From positions 682,001 through 746,000 of the forward strand of contig NW_008805071.1 of the NCBI RefSeq assembly GCF_000004825.1: a DNA stretch of 64,000 nucleotides, read 5' to 3'. The DNA is from Heterostelium album PN500. Its lineage: Eukaryota > Evosea > Eumycetozoa > Acytosteliales > Acytosteliaceae. The notes beneath the pieces are model-generated. The model did not search any database. It was not told the DNA's origin and was given only the letters and a program-made list of their open reading frames with translations. Both the position numbers and the translations under genes were made by a program. Of this stretch, positions 47,470-58,784 are shown piece after piece (within the stretch, counting starts at the first letter, position 1; every line of letters begins with the position of its first letter).

Positions 47470-49678
47470 AAATAACAACAATAAAAACAGTTAGTTAACT
47501 AATTAACATAATCTATAACTTCTTATATTATTAATCTAATTCTAAATCTTACAGTTAAAATAGAAGATAATTGACTATTATTCTCCCATGATACTAATTG
47601 CTTATTACATTGTTCTTGATTTGATAAATATGTTACATATCTTTGTAAAGCGTTGGTCTATGAGTATATTGAGTATTTAATATTGAATTTGATTAGATAA
47701 ATATAATATCATCATTATTAATAACTAGTTATTACATACATGCTTAAAGAATATCTCATCTACATTTGGATAGTTATTGATGTTTTCCATGTTTGGTATG
47801 ATTTCTAGTAGTGAGTTGAATAGGCGTAGATTGATGACATAGAGTTCGTCGACATTGGAGAATACATAGTTGATATCTTCGTTTTTGATGCTCATCGATG
47901 GGTGTTGCGATAGTTCAATCATACTGTTCTTGTAGTAGTTGATAAGAATGTAGAGATCATCGAGATAGTCTGCTTCGGTTTCAATCAGTTCTTTGACCAC
48001 TCGGTTGGTAGTGGTGCTAGTCGCTATCGGTGGAAGCGCCGAACGTCTCGACGCCACCTGTTCAACGCAATTCAGTTTCTCAATGATCAACTCCTTCGGA
48101 TCAACATAGTCAACCGCAACAGTAGATCGTTTACTACTGAAGAATCCACGTTTCTTTTGTTGTACTGTTGCTGCTGCTGCAGATGTAGTAGGTGGTGACG
48201 ACACAACATCTGAACCGTTGTTGTTGTTATTGATGTCCATTGAAGAACCATCGTTGGGTGATGACGACGATGTTGTCGTTGTTGTAAACGATGAGAACGA
48301 ACCACTCGATGATCCAGAGCTAGGCGACATCTCGTAGCTACTTCCGTATTCTTCAGCGTCGGCATCGGCGTCGTCAGTTCCGGGCGCGTCGTCGTCGCGC
48401 AGCGACAGCGATGCAGTCTTTCTGGACAACATCTTTTGCCGCATGGTTTTGCGTTTGGCTTCATCGGATGACGACAGTTCACCACCACTGCTATTGCTAC
48501 CACCACTACTGTTGTTGCTCCTCAAGTTTGGCGAGTAGGTGGACGGACTTGAAAGTCCACCATCCTGACCAATCAAAGATATCGTGCGACCATTCAACAG
48601 TGATCCATTTTCATGCTGGGAATTACAGTTATCCTTTTGAGATAATCCATTACTACCACTACTATTAGGTACAATTGTATCAGATTTTATACGAGTTCTT
48701 GGTGGAATTACTGGATGTTGTTGTGCTCCAGGTGGTTGTGAAACTGGTCTATGATTTGGATTTGGATTGTGATTGTGATTGTGATTGTTGATTGCATTTG
48801 CATTTGAATGATTGTTTGAAAGTGGTGGTGTTACTGGTCTTAGATTTACCATTCTTTTAGGTTGTTGACCATCTGTTGTAGCTGTGAAGTTTGAGGGTGG
48901 CGATGGAGTTGGTAGTGGTCTTGGTGCTGTTGGTGGAGGTTGTTGATGGTGGTTGTTGTTGTTGTTTATCGGTGAAACAGGTCTTGTTAATCCATTGTTT
49001 CTCGGTGGTACAGCGGGTGTTTGTGAATGTGTTGTTGGTGATGCTGTAAAATTTCTTTTTGGTACTGGTGGTCTTCCATCGGAAACCTGTTCTGAATTGC
49101 CATTGTTATTATTATCGTTATTATGTAATGTTATCGTTGTCATTATCGGTGGTGTTCCCAATGACGATGGCGATGGTGATAGTGTAATTGGCGACATTGC
49201 ACTTGCTGGTGATGTAGATGTCGGTGATAAATAGTGTTTCTGTTGTTGTTGTTGATGTTGACTGAATAATGATAGTGGTGATATCTCTTGAGGTTTTTGA
49301 TTACTATTGCTATGTTGTTCCGATGTTGAAAACATCAAAGTCGGAGATGAAATATCAAAACTCTCCGATTGATTATTCAACTTTTCTGAACTCTTTGATT
49401 TCTTAAATGATCTTAATGTGAGTACTAATAATAAAAAATAGAAATAATAACATGTTAGTTAATGTACATATTAATTTGATTATTGAAATTGTTAATATTA
49501 GTTAATATTAACTAATTAATTTATTACTTTTTTTCTTTGATTTTGTTGTTGATTTTTGTTGATCTGCTGTCGTTGATGTGGTAGACTCGGGTGAGTTGTT
49601 AGCTTCCTCATCTTCATCTTCCTCTTGTTGCTGTTGTTGTTGTATTTTTTTATTGCGATTCCTTATCTGTTCAATCAT
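46701..49678 (-). CDS. Rho guanine-nucleotide exchange factor (DH-PH)
   Basis: Five exons (49678-49528, 49424-47740, 47657-47553, 47417-46967, 46867-46701) encode 852 residues. The first ~450 residues are low-complexity: poly-Gln/acidic start, then Pro/Ser/Asn-rich repeats of the form P-P-x-P-x-R that could bind SH3 domains. A Dbl-homology (DH) domain spans ~480-670: NRVVKELIETEADYLDDLYILINYY, VDELYVINLRLFNSLLEI, and the signature helix YVIKPVQRLCKYPLLLRELKNT. A PH domain follows (TLYLLDDIIIVYKS near the middle, LLWIRDIEDAVHAY as the last helix). The protein should activate a Rho/Rac GTPase and act on the actin cytoskeleton; the target is not predictable. The last exon (56 codons) completes the PH domain. 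An intron at 47552-47418 class position holds a CAA repeat. Confidence 0.9.
47425..47470. repeat. (CAA)n repeat in a RhoGEF intron
   Basis: About 15 CAA triplets on the plus strand (TTG on the coding strand) lie just upstream of the exon-4 acceptor at 47418-47420, effectively inside the polypyrimidine region of the intron. Confidence 0.85.
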
Positions 49679-51319
49679 GTTAAATTAATCTATTGCTTTC
49701 AAATAAAATTGGTGTTGATCAATTAATTTTGGAATTGTAATAAAATAAAATAAAATCAAAAAAAGCAATGATTGTTATAAAATAAATAAATAAAAATTGG
49801 TTTTTTGTTTTTTAAAAAAAGAGGAGGATCAATCATGTGTTTGTTTTAATCGCAGTGTTATAATTTTCTTACACCTTCCCACCTTCCCTCCTTTCAACCA
49901 ATCAATTATTTTTAGCAAAAAATTGATTTCACACTTTTCTTTTTAAAAGAATTTTGGATGAAAAAATAAAAAAATATTAAAACTTTTTGCTAAAATCGAT
50001 CATTAATCTGAGTTGACACATTTCTGATCATGATTATAACAAAATCAGTTGTTTGCCTTTCATACAACTAAATTAATTCTTTAGAATTATTTGTTGTTTG
50101 TTCTTGTTTTCTTATTTTTATCTATTTTTATTTTTAAAATTTATAAGAATATTTTAAATATCAAACAATTCAATTTAATGAATTCAAGAAATTAATTCTT
50201 TATGATAGTAGTAATTGTTGTTTTATTTTAATCTGCAATATAATATTGATAGATATATAAGTATTAATCAGATAATCATGCCAATCAAATAATAATAGTA
50301 AAATGATAATAAGACAGCAATTACCTATTAAGTTGATTTACTTTATTAGGAAATAGTGTTGTTTGCCTGTTGTTGTTGTTGTTGTTGTTTTCAAAACAAA
50401 CCATTCTCGTTACTCTGTTTATATAAAATTATTGTTATTCTCGTTATTACATTCATTATCACTCCTCTCTGCCTATCATCTCATCTCTCTCATTTGGTTA
50501 TAATTAGAATAGTAATAGGTGAAAACAGAGTCAGCTGCACTGTAAGAGAGTGTTGAATGGTATCTATATTTGAGATGAAAAATAGTGGTGGTAGTGTTTG
50601 TTTGTTTGTTTGTTGTTGTTGTTATTGTTTTGGTCGAATATGGTGGTTTTTGTGGGATATTAAGTGTGGTCGATGTGGATAGTCTACAAATAACACTAGC
50701 AAGCAATAATACTTTTATACCTTATGTTACATATGAAGTATATCATATTAGCATTGATGGATTTGTTTGATTGGTTAACTGGGAAAAAGTTATTTGAACA
50801 AAAATTTGGGGTACACACACTTGTTGTTATGATATTTGCTTTATGTACATACTTCTTCATTTTCCATTTTTCTGGTTGCTGGTTTAGTAGATAAATAGGA
50901 GTGAGTGATTGAATGATGATATGTTAACATGTGATGTGACAAACGTGTTGATTCTGCTGCTCTTATTGTTGTTGTTGTTGTTGATATACTCCTGTAGATA
51001 AAAAACAATTTAAATAAAAAAAAAAGAAAATGGATAGAATAGGAAAATACAACATATAAGGACAAATGAAATGTGAGATAGACAACACAAACTATATTTT
51101 TGGAATATATATACCTTTGTCCATCACCACCACAGCAACAACAAAAAAACAACATGTATATATATCTTTTTATATCTTTATTTTTTAGATGTAGATACAT
51201 TGTCATATGATGTAATCCTCTATATATAAGCATGGGATAGGATAGGTAGTTGAAAGGGATTATCAATATAATTATTTTTGTTTTTGTATTCAAAGTGACG
51301 ATTTTTTTTTTTCTGTTCT

Positions 51320-51502
51320 AGTGTGAGTTTTAGTGTGAATGTCAATGTGAGTGTGAGTGTGTAGTGAGATAAGTCAGAGTTGAGTGAGTGTGTTGTGTTT
51401 TTACTTGTATGTCTTTGGTTTTGTTTTTCTTTTTATGATTATGTTTTTGATGAGTGTGTTTGTATAAATGAGTGTGTGGGTTTGTGTGTTTTGAGGAGTG
51501 GA
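51320..51502 (+). repeat. Strand-asymmetric G/T-rich tract with TGAGTG repeats
   Basis: The plus strand is almost free of C for about 180 bp and repeats GTGTGAGT / TGAGTGTG units imperfectly. It lies 0.9-1.1 kb upstream of the cudA start. Confidence 0.6.
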
Positions 51503-52382
51503 GTTAAAACAGTACAATAAAAAAACAATATCATGATATTAAATCAAGAATAAATTTGAAAAAAAAAAGACATAAATAACAAGATATCCCTATTATTTTT
51601 ATTTAATTTAATTTGGATTATTACAAACATCAGACAACCAATATATATATAGAATAGAAACAACAACAAAATTGATAACCATCATCAGTTTTTTGTTTTT
51701 GCTATTTCCAATTTGCATTTTTTTATTCTACAAAACTATTATTTGTAAAACAGGAAGCAACTTGTGATAATCCAATTTTCTAGATTATTTTTTTTTTTAT
51801 TGTTATTATTTGTTATTATTTATTTTTTGGTAGCATTTAGTTTAAATTTACCATCATTCGAAATTGTATAATTTTTTTTTTTCTTCTTTGGTCAATCATC
51901 AATCACTTTCATAATATTTATATTGCCATATAAAAAAAATATATAGAACCCCATTCTTCACCAGCAACAACAACAACAATATCTTCATCATCATCTATCA
52001 CAGTAATACCATCACCATTGTCTTCAAAAACAAAAAAAAACAATAGAAAAATAATTAGTTAATTAATTTCCAAAACTAATTAAACACTACTACCATTGTT
52101 ATACCACACTACAAACCGTATACAACTCATCATCGATAGTATTACATCATTTTTTGGTTACCTATATGATTTATATCCTGATAACTATTTACTATTTTTT
52201 TGTTTGTTTATTTTTGGATTTCCAGTTTTCTAAAAATAAATAATAAATATCTATCTATAGTTAAAAAGAGTTTAATAAATATTAATAAATATTATATTCA
52301 GGTAACATCTATATTACTACCCTACTTTTAAAAATATTAAATAATAATAATTTAATTAATAATTATTGTCAATAATAATAAA

Positions 52383-52406
52383 TATAAATAGTTAAGTTTT
52401 TTTTTT
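52383..52406 (+). promoter_or_regulatory. TATA box and oligo-T of cudA
   Basis: TATAAATA at 52383-52390 is followed by T10 at 52397-52406 and the ATG at 52441. This is the usual dictyostelid core-promoter layout. The transcription start was inferred, not observed. Confidence 0.5.
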
Positions 52407-52440
52407 GTATTACTATAATAAAATTTGTTAAATTAGTAAA

Positions 52441-54312
52441 ATGAGTTTAATGGTTAATAACCATCCTCAATTCCATTCGATGGAATTAAATCCAGCATAT
52501 AATGGAATGATTAATGGCCAAAACCAAATTCCACATCCATATTTATCACAACAACATCAACAACAATTAGGTCATGCTGTTGTTCCACATCTACCACATA
52601 TAGCGCCATCAGGACATCTATTGAGGAATGTTCCTGACTACCAGCCTGGCACCGGAGCACAGTCTTCAACTGCATCACCGTCATCCAGCAGCAATATAAC
52701 AACATCATCACCCATTCCCAATAATATTTCCATTAATAATAGTCCTGTGAATCAATCTAACTCCAGTCCATCTGCAATGCAATCAAGCAATAAACGTATA
52801 TCGATTACACAACAAACCTGTTTGGTCGAGGAGAAATTCTCAAAGAACGGTGTCCAAAAGAATGTTCATGTAGTCGTCAAAAACAATCCATTCCTCCTCA
52901 CTCTAACGTTGCTTGACAACTCACTGAATTTCCATCAACTCTCGCCCGAGGTACATCTAGTGTATGACTCTGAGAATTTGAAAGAAGTCGACTCTGCAAC
53001 CATGAAGCCACTCGAATACAAGACCAGAGCCAACGAAGAAGGTGACCAACTGACTGTTGAACTTAGAATAAAAGTACTCTCATCGCAGCTTGAAGATATG
53101 CTGTTCCGTGCGCGTGTAAGAATAGTAGATCCACGAACCAGAAAGGAGATCGCTGGTCTGGCAGTTGTCACTCATCCCATCAGAGTTGTCTCCAAGCCCG
53201 ACCAAGTAAAGAAGAAAGCCAAGAAGAGAAAGAGAGCACCAACCGACTCACTCATGGATACACTCAATCGAATTGAACACCAACAAAAGGAGCAACAAAG
53301 ACTGCTCAAGAAACTCTGCTATTTCGACAAGGAGAACAATCTCGGTGCGCTTCTCGCCGCCAACAACTCCAGTGTCAACAGTCTGCTCGTTCCCAATGCC
53401 GACTCGCCAAAGATTGTCGATCACGAAGGAAAGATCATCGAGACAAACTGCTCGGACAACGGATCGGAAGACGAATCCGGTGGTGCCAAACAACAGGGTG
53501 TCGCCGACAAAGACGACTTCCAGAAGGCATTCAAAGAGTTTATTTGTGCTTTCAAACAGCTGCAGTGTCTTGATCCCGACGGTGCCGACAGTGCATTCAA
53601 GATCAACACCTGTGCCAACGATGCACAGACCATGTGTGAGATACTCGAACTTGTCAAAATGGAAATGAAGAAAGATGAGCAAATCAAAGACAAGTGTGGC
53701 ATCTCAGAGTCGATCGGCGGTGAATCACTTTGTTCTTGTCGTATCTGCCCGTACAAAGTCAAGGTCGATCACATCAACCAATCCTACGAGAATTACTTTA
53801 ATATGTTTGGAGCTGCCGGTGCTGCCGCTGCCGTTGCCGCTCAGAATCAAATGGTTGTACCACAACTTGAATACTCATTAGATGGCACAACTCAACAGCA
53901 ACAACAACAAGTACAACAGCAACAACAACAACAAGCAGCATTACAACAACAACAAGTATTACAACAGCAACAACAACAACAACAACAACAAGCATTACAA
54001 CAACAATATCTACAACAACAACAATTGCAACAACAATATCAATATCATCAACAATTACAACAACAACAAATTCAACATCTTCAACAGATGCAACCTGCTA
54101 CAATAGAACAACAAATATATCTCCAACACATTCAGCAACAACACCAAATGATGTTACATCAACAACAACAAAGATTACTCCAACAACAACAACAACAACA
54201 ACAACATCAACAAACAGACCAACAACTTACAAATAACTTTGTCGATTTTAACAATGGTTTAATGAACTTCCAAGTAGGTCTATTTAATGACTTGGGATTC
54301 TCGGCTGTTTAA
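52441..54312 (+). CDS. cudA: CudA-family nuclear transcription factor
   Basis: This single-exon gene encodes 623 residues. The central ~150-residue block is conserved with D. discoideum CudA as I know it: CLVEEKFSKNGVQKNVHVVVK, PFLLTLTLLD, PEVHLVYDSE, RANEEGDQLTVELRIKVLSSQ and RVRIVDPRTRKE, followed by a basic stretch KKKAKKRKRAP and MDTLNRIEHQQKEQQRLLKKL. CudA is a nuclear DNA-binding regulator with a remote SH2/STAT-like domain, needed for culmination and prespore and tip gene expression. Its own transcription in the tip is controlled by STATa. The C-terminal third is poly-Gln (53890-54220) and probably an activation region. A Cys-containing stretch CSCRICPYKVKVDHIN precedes it. Long 5' non-coding DNA fits complex developmental control. 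Confidence 0.93.
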   Translation: MSLMVNNHPQFHSMELNPAYNGMINGQNQIPHPYLSQQHQQQLGHAVVPHLPHIAPSGHLLRNVPDYQPGTGAQSSTASPSSSSNITTSSPIPNNISINNSPVNQSNSSPSAMQSSNKRISITQQTCLVEEKFSKNGVQKNVHVVVKNNPFLLTLTLLDNSLNFHQLSPEVHLVYDSENLKEVDSATMKPLEYKTRANEEGDQLTVELRIKVLSSQLEDMLFRARVRIVDPRTRKEIAGLAVVTHPIRVVSKPDQVKKKAKKRKRAPTDSLMDTLNRIEHQQKEQQRLLKKLCYFDKENNLGALLAANNSSVNSLLVPNADSPKIVDHEGKIIETNCSDNGSEDESGGAKQQGVADKDDFQKAFKEFICAFKQLQCLDPDGADSAFKINTCANDAQTMCEILELVKMEMKKDEQIKDKCGISESIGGESLCSCRICPYKVKVDHINQSYENYFNMFGAAGAAAAVAAQNQMVVPQLEYSLDGTTQQQQQQVQQQQQQQAALQQQQVLQQQQQQQQQQALQQQYLQQQQLQQQYQYHQQLQQQQIQHLQQMQPATIEQQIYLQHIQQQHQMMLHQQQQRLLQQQQQQQQHQQTDQQLTNNFVDFNNGLMNFQVGLFNDLGFSAV

Positions 54313-54667
54313 ACATTTTATTTAATAATAAATTTAATATAATATATAAAGTTATAAAATTTAAATAAAATATAATTATAATTATAATGAATTAATAATT
54401 TGAAAAAACCCAATAAATTTTATAAACAATATCAAAAAGTACAATTCTTAGTAAAAATACAATGGAAATAAATGGTTGCGAATATCTAGACTAGACTCAA
54501 AGAAATACTATCTTTTAACAAAGATGAATCTATCATTACTATTATTTCGATGACAAAAACAAATCATCATTATCCACACCGTCAGATTGTAGATTGAATT
54601 AATAAATAAAAATAGATATTGTAGGTGGATTTATGTTTATTAAAGTGATATATATTAATAGTATTAG
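54313..54667. other. Convergent 3' spacer (cudA / RabGAP)
   Basis: The sequence is A+T-rich with several AATAAA signals (54328, 54602 region) serving as likely polyadenylation sites for both genes. No gene is seen. Confidence 0.5.
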
Positions 54668-56065
54668 TTACATAATTATACATGGATCTAGATGGTCTTT
54701 ATCGATATTAGATCTTTGTTGTTGTTGTGACTGATGGGTAGATGAAGATACTGATTCCTTTTCAATATTTTCATTACTTTTCTTATTATTATTATTATTA
54801 TTGTTGTTATCATTATTACTTTTTTTATCATTGTTATCAGTATTCTTCTTTCCTCCATTATTATTGTTACTATTTGATTCGTTATTCTGATTTGTCTTCT
54901 TATTAATTATCTTTTTGATGATTGGTTCACCGGTTATCTTCTTTTTTAAATTGTCTAGATCCGTTGAGAACTTTGATGGTTGTGGTGTTGTTGTTGATGT
55001 AGATGATGATGATGATTGTGGTGTTGAAGTAATATTACCGATATTACTACTATTGTTATTGGAGTTATTATTATTATTACAATTATCAGAGTTGTTGTTA
55101 TTGTGTTTATTATTATTATTATTATTATTATGGTTGTTGTTACTACTGTTGTTATTACTGTTATTATTATTGTTATTGTTGCTACTGAGTGAAGAGATAG
55201 AATTTAATCTATCTTCATCTAATAAGTGAAAAGAATTACTTCTTCTCTTAAGACCTTCTCTGGTCGACGAATCAGCAGGACCGTGATTTACAGGTGAGAA
55301 AGGATTGGTCGGTGTCTGAAAACTCTCGAGAATCAGTGTATTCTCAAGTGCCATCTTCTTTAGACCTTCGAATGTAGTGTGTTCCTCGAGTTGCTCCAAG
55401 AACTTCTGTGTCCGTGTGAAGCGATCGGTATCTATCTTTTTAAAGAAAATAGCCAACTCTATCATCGATTGTATTTCTGGTTTCGTTAAATAGGTCTTTG
55501 ATTCAATTGCAAATGATTTAAATATCACTATATTATTAATCAATAACATAACATAACATAACGATAAAAGTAAGTAAGTAAGTAAGTAAGTTGTTTTGTT
55601 TTCTATCTATCTAGTTCGAATTTGAATATGATTAATAAATATTTACATCTTAACTTTTGATCGAATGTTCCTTGAGATAATATTGATAAACCTTTAACAA
55701 GCTAAAAAATAAATAAATAAAGATTAATATATTATATTAATGAATAAGTTAAGAATAATATCGTTGTGTATAATTAAAAATATATTTACCTCTTTGAAAT
55801 TTAAAAGTCTATCATTATCTTCATCCATGGCTTCGAACATCTTCTCCATGAGTTTAGTTAGATTCTCACTGTTTTGTTTGTCGTCGTTCGAGAGATTCTC
55901 AAGATCTTTCCAGTTGGGGAAGAATCTCATGATTATTTGATGAAATTGGAGGTATCCTATGCCTGTACCATCGTGTGACAATATATCGAATTCCTCTTTT
56001 AAGCTCTTTAATTTATCTAAACTAACTATAATATATTACATTATATAATATAGACTTATTATTAG

Positions 56066-56130
<65 letters not shown>

Positions 56131-57692
56131 CAACTTACAAGATGTAAATTTCATTAAATATTTGATATCCTTTTGCTCTTCATTATCTTTAACCTGTTTC
56201 TTTGTGATTTGCCAATGTTTCAATTTGAGATCTTGTATCTTCTTTCTTGACATTACTACTCCGATTCTCTTTGGTGATGTCTGTTGTGTGTTATTAAATA
56301 AAAAGGTAACAACAGCAAAAGAGTTAGATATACTGAGATATTCAACATACTTTCTTTACTTAAACTACTTACTCTTATTGTATTTAGAATTTGTTTAGCA
56401 TTGTCTAGAGAATTCAATATCTCAACTACCTGCGCGTGTGAAGTCGCCTTCATCAACGATTCAATATTGAGTTCTATCAGTGCCAATCCGATCTCTAGTA
56501 ACACCTTACTTCCTCTAACAAACAGATTATCCCAAATAATCAAAGCAAACTATTATATTATTAGAAAATAACAATAACAACAATTAACATTAATATTTGA
56601 ATTATTATAAGAGAATAAGATAGATATATTTACTTGTACAGGTAATATCGTTGAAAATAGACATAGGAACCATTCAATCGTTAGTATCTGAATGACAACA
56701 CCGATTCTCTTGAAGTGATTCATCAAGTCTGGAAACATATCACACAGTAGATCATTGAATACCTGTTGATCGATCTGTGCACCCAACATCGTATGTGTAA
56801 AGTAATCCGGTAGTATCTTATCTGCAATGTAATTCAAACACCAAAAGCTTCTTCCTCTTTAATTAATGTTAATAAAGTAAAAGTAAAATAAGTTAGAATT
56901 AGATATTATCATTTTAAACAAACACTACAACTAACTAACTTACCATCTTCAATAATCAATAACAATATATATGAAATGTAATTTAACGATTGACAATACC
57001 CAACATTAGGATTGTTGATACTATATACAAACAAAATGTTTTGAATCTTCTCTTTGAAAGTTTCATCATTCGATAGTAGATGATTCGGGAATGTTCTATC
57101 TAAATCCTAATATATATAATTATATTAGTTTATAAGATAAGATAAGATAAGAAAAGTTTAGATAAGATAGGATAGTAATAATATTTACCAATTTAATTTC
57201 AGTCTTGTAATCTCTTATCTTTGATTGTGTTTCCTTTTCTTTTAGTAACTTGAAATACTCCTTTCTAAAGTCTTCGAGTGACGATGCCTCGAGGTATGAC
57301 AGCCAAACCTTCTTACGGTAGTGACGGGGTATGCCTTTGTTGACGAGGTCGATGAACGATCGGTCATGCTCCAACTTGGCGAGTCGATCGATCTTGTCTT
57401 CACAGCGATTACGTATAAAGTGAAACCAATTCTCAGAGTTCTCGGTTTCATCTTCCTGAGCCATCTCGTTCAACACCTCAATCGTCTTACCACTCGCTTT
57501 CTTGCTATATCGGAATCCGTAGATATCTAAAAACTCATCATCATCGTCATCGTTGTCATATTCATTATTATTACCACTACCACCACTACTACTAGCTAGT
57601 TTTTCATTTTCAATATGATCATTATCACCATCTCTGACAACAATATTTATATCTATTTCTACTTTTAATTGTTCATTTTCATTACTATTCAT
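54668..57692 (-). CDS. TBC-domain RabGAP with EF-hand and C-terminal CaaX box
   Basis: Eight exons (57692-57189, 57106-56944, 56854-56634, 56549-56373, 56280-56139, 56025-55790, 55701-55647, 55527-54668) give 785 residues. The TBC domain begins near residue 130 (NKGIPRHYRKKVW). It has the arginine finger IxxDxxR (I166, D169, R172) split by intron 1 and the glutamine finger YCQ (Q207), so Rab-GAP activity is expected. A canonical EF-hand loop DEDNDRLLNFKE lies at ~470-481, with a degenerate one before it. This TBC plus EF-hand order resembles TBC1D8/TBC1D9, but the GRAM domains are missing. The last ~200 residues are Asn/Ser/Lys-rich, ending in CIIM, a farnesylation-type CaaX motif. Membrane anchoring of a Ca-regulated RabGAP is inferred. 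Intron 5 carries a TAA repeat. Confidence 0.88.
56068..56127. repeat. (TAA)n repeat in a RabGAP intron
   Basis: About 20 TAA/ATA triplets fill most of the intron between exons 5 and 6 of the TBC gene. Confidence 0.9.
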
Positions 57693-58784
57693 TTCTCTAC
57701 GTCTTTAGTTGATCTATCTATTATTCATTGATTTGATTTGATTTACAATTCTATTCTATATTACAAACTGATTATGAAACAAATGAATACTTTGTTTTAA
57801 GAAATAGATTTAAGAAAAAATATAAATAAATATCTATATAAATTTATTGATTACAATTTTTTTTAAAAATTTTTTATTTTTGATGATATCATTCCATGGA
57901 GATCGAAGAATTGGCAAAATTTGTGAATTAAAATTGGTGTCAAAAATTGTTGAAAGACTTTTCACACAATACACCTGATCTTCTCTTAGTTGACAAATCT
58001 ATGCTTGAAAGACAATTTAAAATCTATTAAATCTTAATATAAATAGTTATCATTATATTCACACATTTCTAAATCAAAAACAAGAAAATTTCTTTGAAAT
58101 CTACTCTTCTAAAACCAACTATTAAAAAGAAAGTAATCTAAGTTTAATACAAACTTTTTTTTTTAAATCAAAAAATTAATTTGACTCAAAATTCCGAGAA
58201 TTATAGTAAACATATAATATCTTTTTTTGAAATGAACATCTCATTTATCAAAACAAACACAAAATTATAGACAAACTCTAGACGAGTCTATTGATATAAA
58301 AATATAAAATAAAAATAATTAAAAAATAGAAAAAAAACTAGAATTATTTTTTTTATTTTATTTAATCAATAGTAAAAGTATTATATCTTTTTGAAATGAA
58401 CATCTCACTTATTAAAACAAAGCTATAATGATAGATTATCTATTATCATTATTGCTATACTAGTCTATTGATACCAAAATTATAAAGAAATAGTATCAAT
58501 CTCTCTATCAAAGATAAAATGATAGTCTTTCGACGAGTCTATTGATAAAATAATAATAAGAATTTCATAATTTTAAATCATTGACTAAAAATGTTATTCT
58601 ATAAACAACAAGTTTTCAAATACCAGGCTTGTCTATTTTTAATTAATCAATCTTTGGTATAAAAAAAAAAAATTTTGATATTTTTCAGTTATTTTTTTCA
58701 AATTGAAAACTAATAATTTTGAATTATCTCAATAATAAAATATAAAAAGAAAAAACAAAAACAAGAAACAAAGGAATGTAAGGA
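57693..58784. other. Divergent promoter region with degenerate tandem repeats
   Basis: This 1.1-kb A+T-rich spacer lies between the RabGAP and transporter starts. From 58221 to 58550 there is a repeated block: GAAATGAACATCTCA followed by TTATTAAAACAAA occurs twice (58229-58257, 58393-58421), and A/C-GAGTCTATTGATA occurs three times (near 58283, 58459, 58533). No open frame of interest is found. Confidence 0.55.

Larger units (their letters stand above)
49679..52440. other. 2.7-kb upstream region of cudA and RhoGEF
   Basis: This is the divergent promoter space between RhoGEF and cudA. I see no convincing gene; open frames in it are Ile/Leu- or Cys-run shadows. It contains GTTGTT runs (50367-50388, 50960-50982), a G/T-rich TGAGTG-type tract at 51320-51502, CAACAACAA near 51965-51980, and the cudA core promoter. 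The length suggests developmental enhancers for cudA. Confidence 0.55.

Noticed and set aside
50841-51293. 150-codon minus-strand frame upstream of cudA
   Set aside because: It lacks a coding-like composition, is mainly Ile/Phe/Tyr from A+T-rich DNA, and has no recognisable motif.
55550-55595. GTAAGTAAGTAAGTAAGTAAG run considered as multiple splice donors or a regulatory array
   Set aside because: It lies inside the RabGAP intron between exons 7 and 8 on the opposite strand, where it reads as CTTAC repeats, so it is a simple tetranucleotide repeat.
55610-55630. GTTCGAATTTG considered as a tRNA B box
   Set aside because: No A box, acceptor stem or cloverleaf can be built around it. No tRNA gene was found by eye anywhere in the window.
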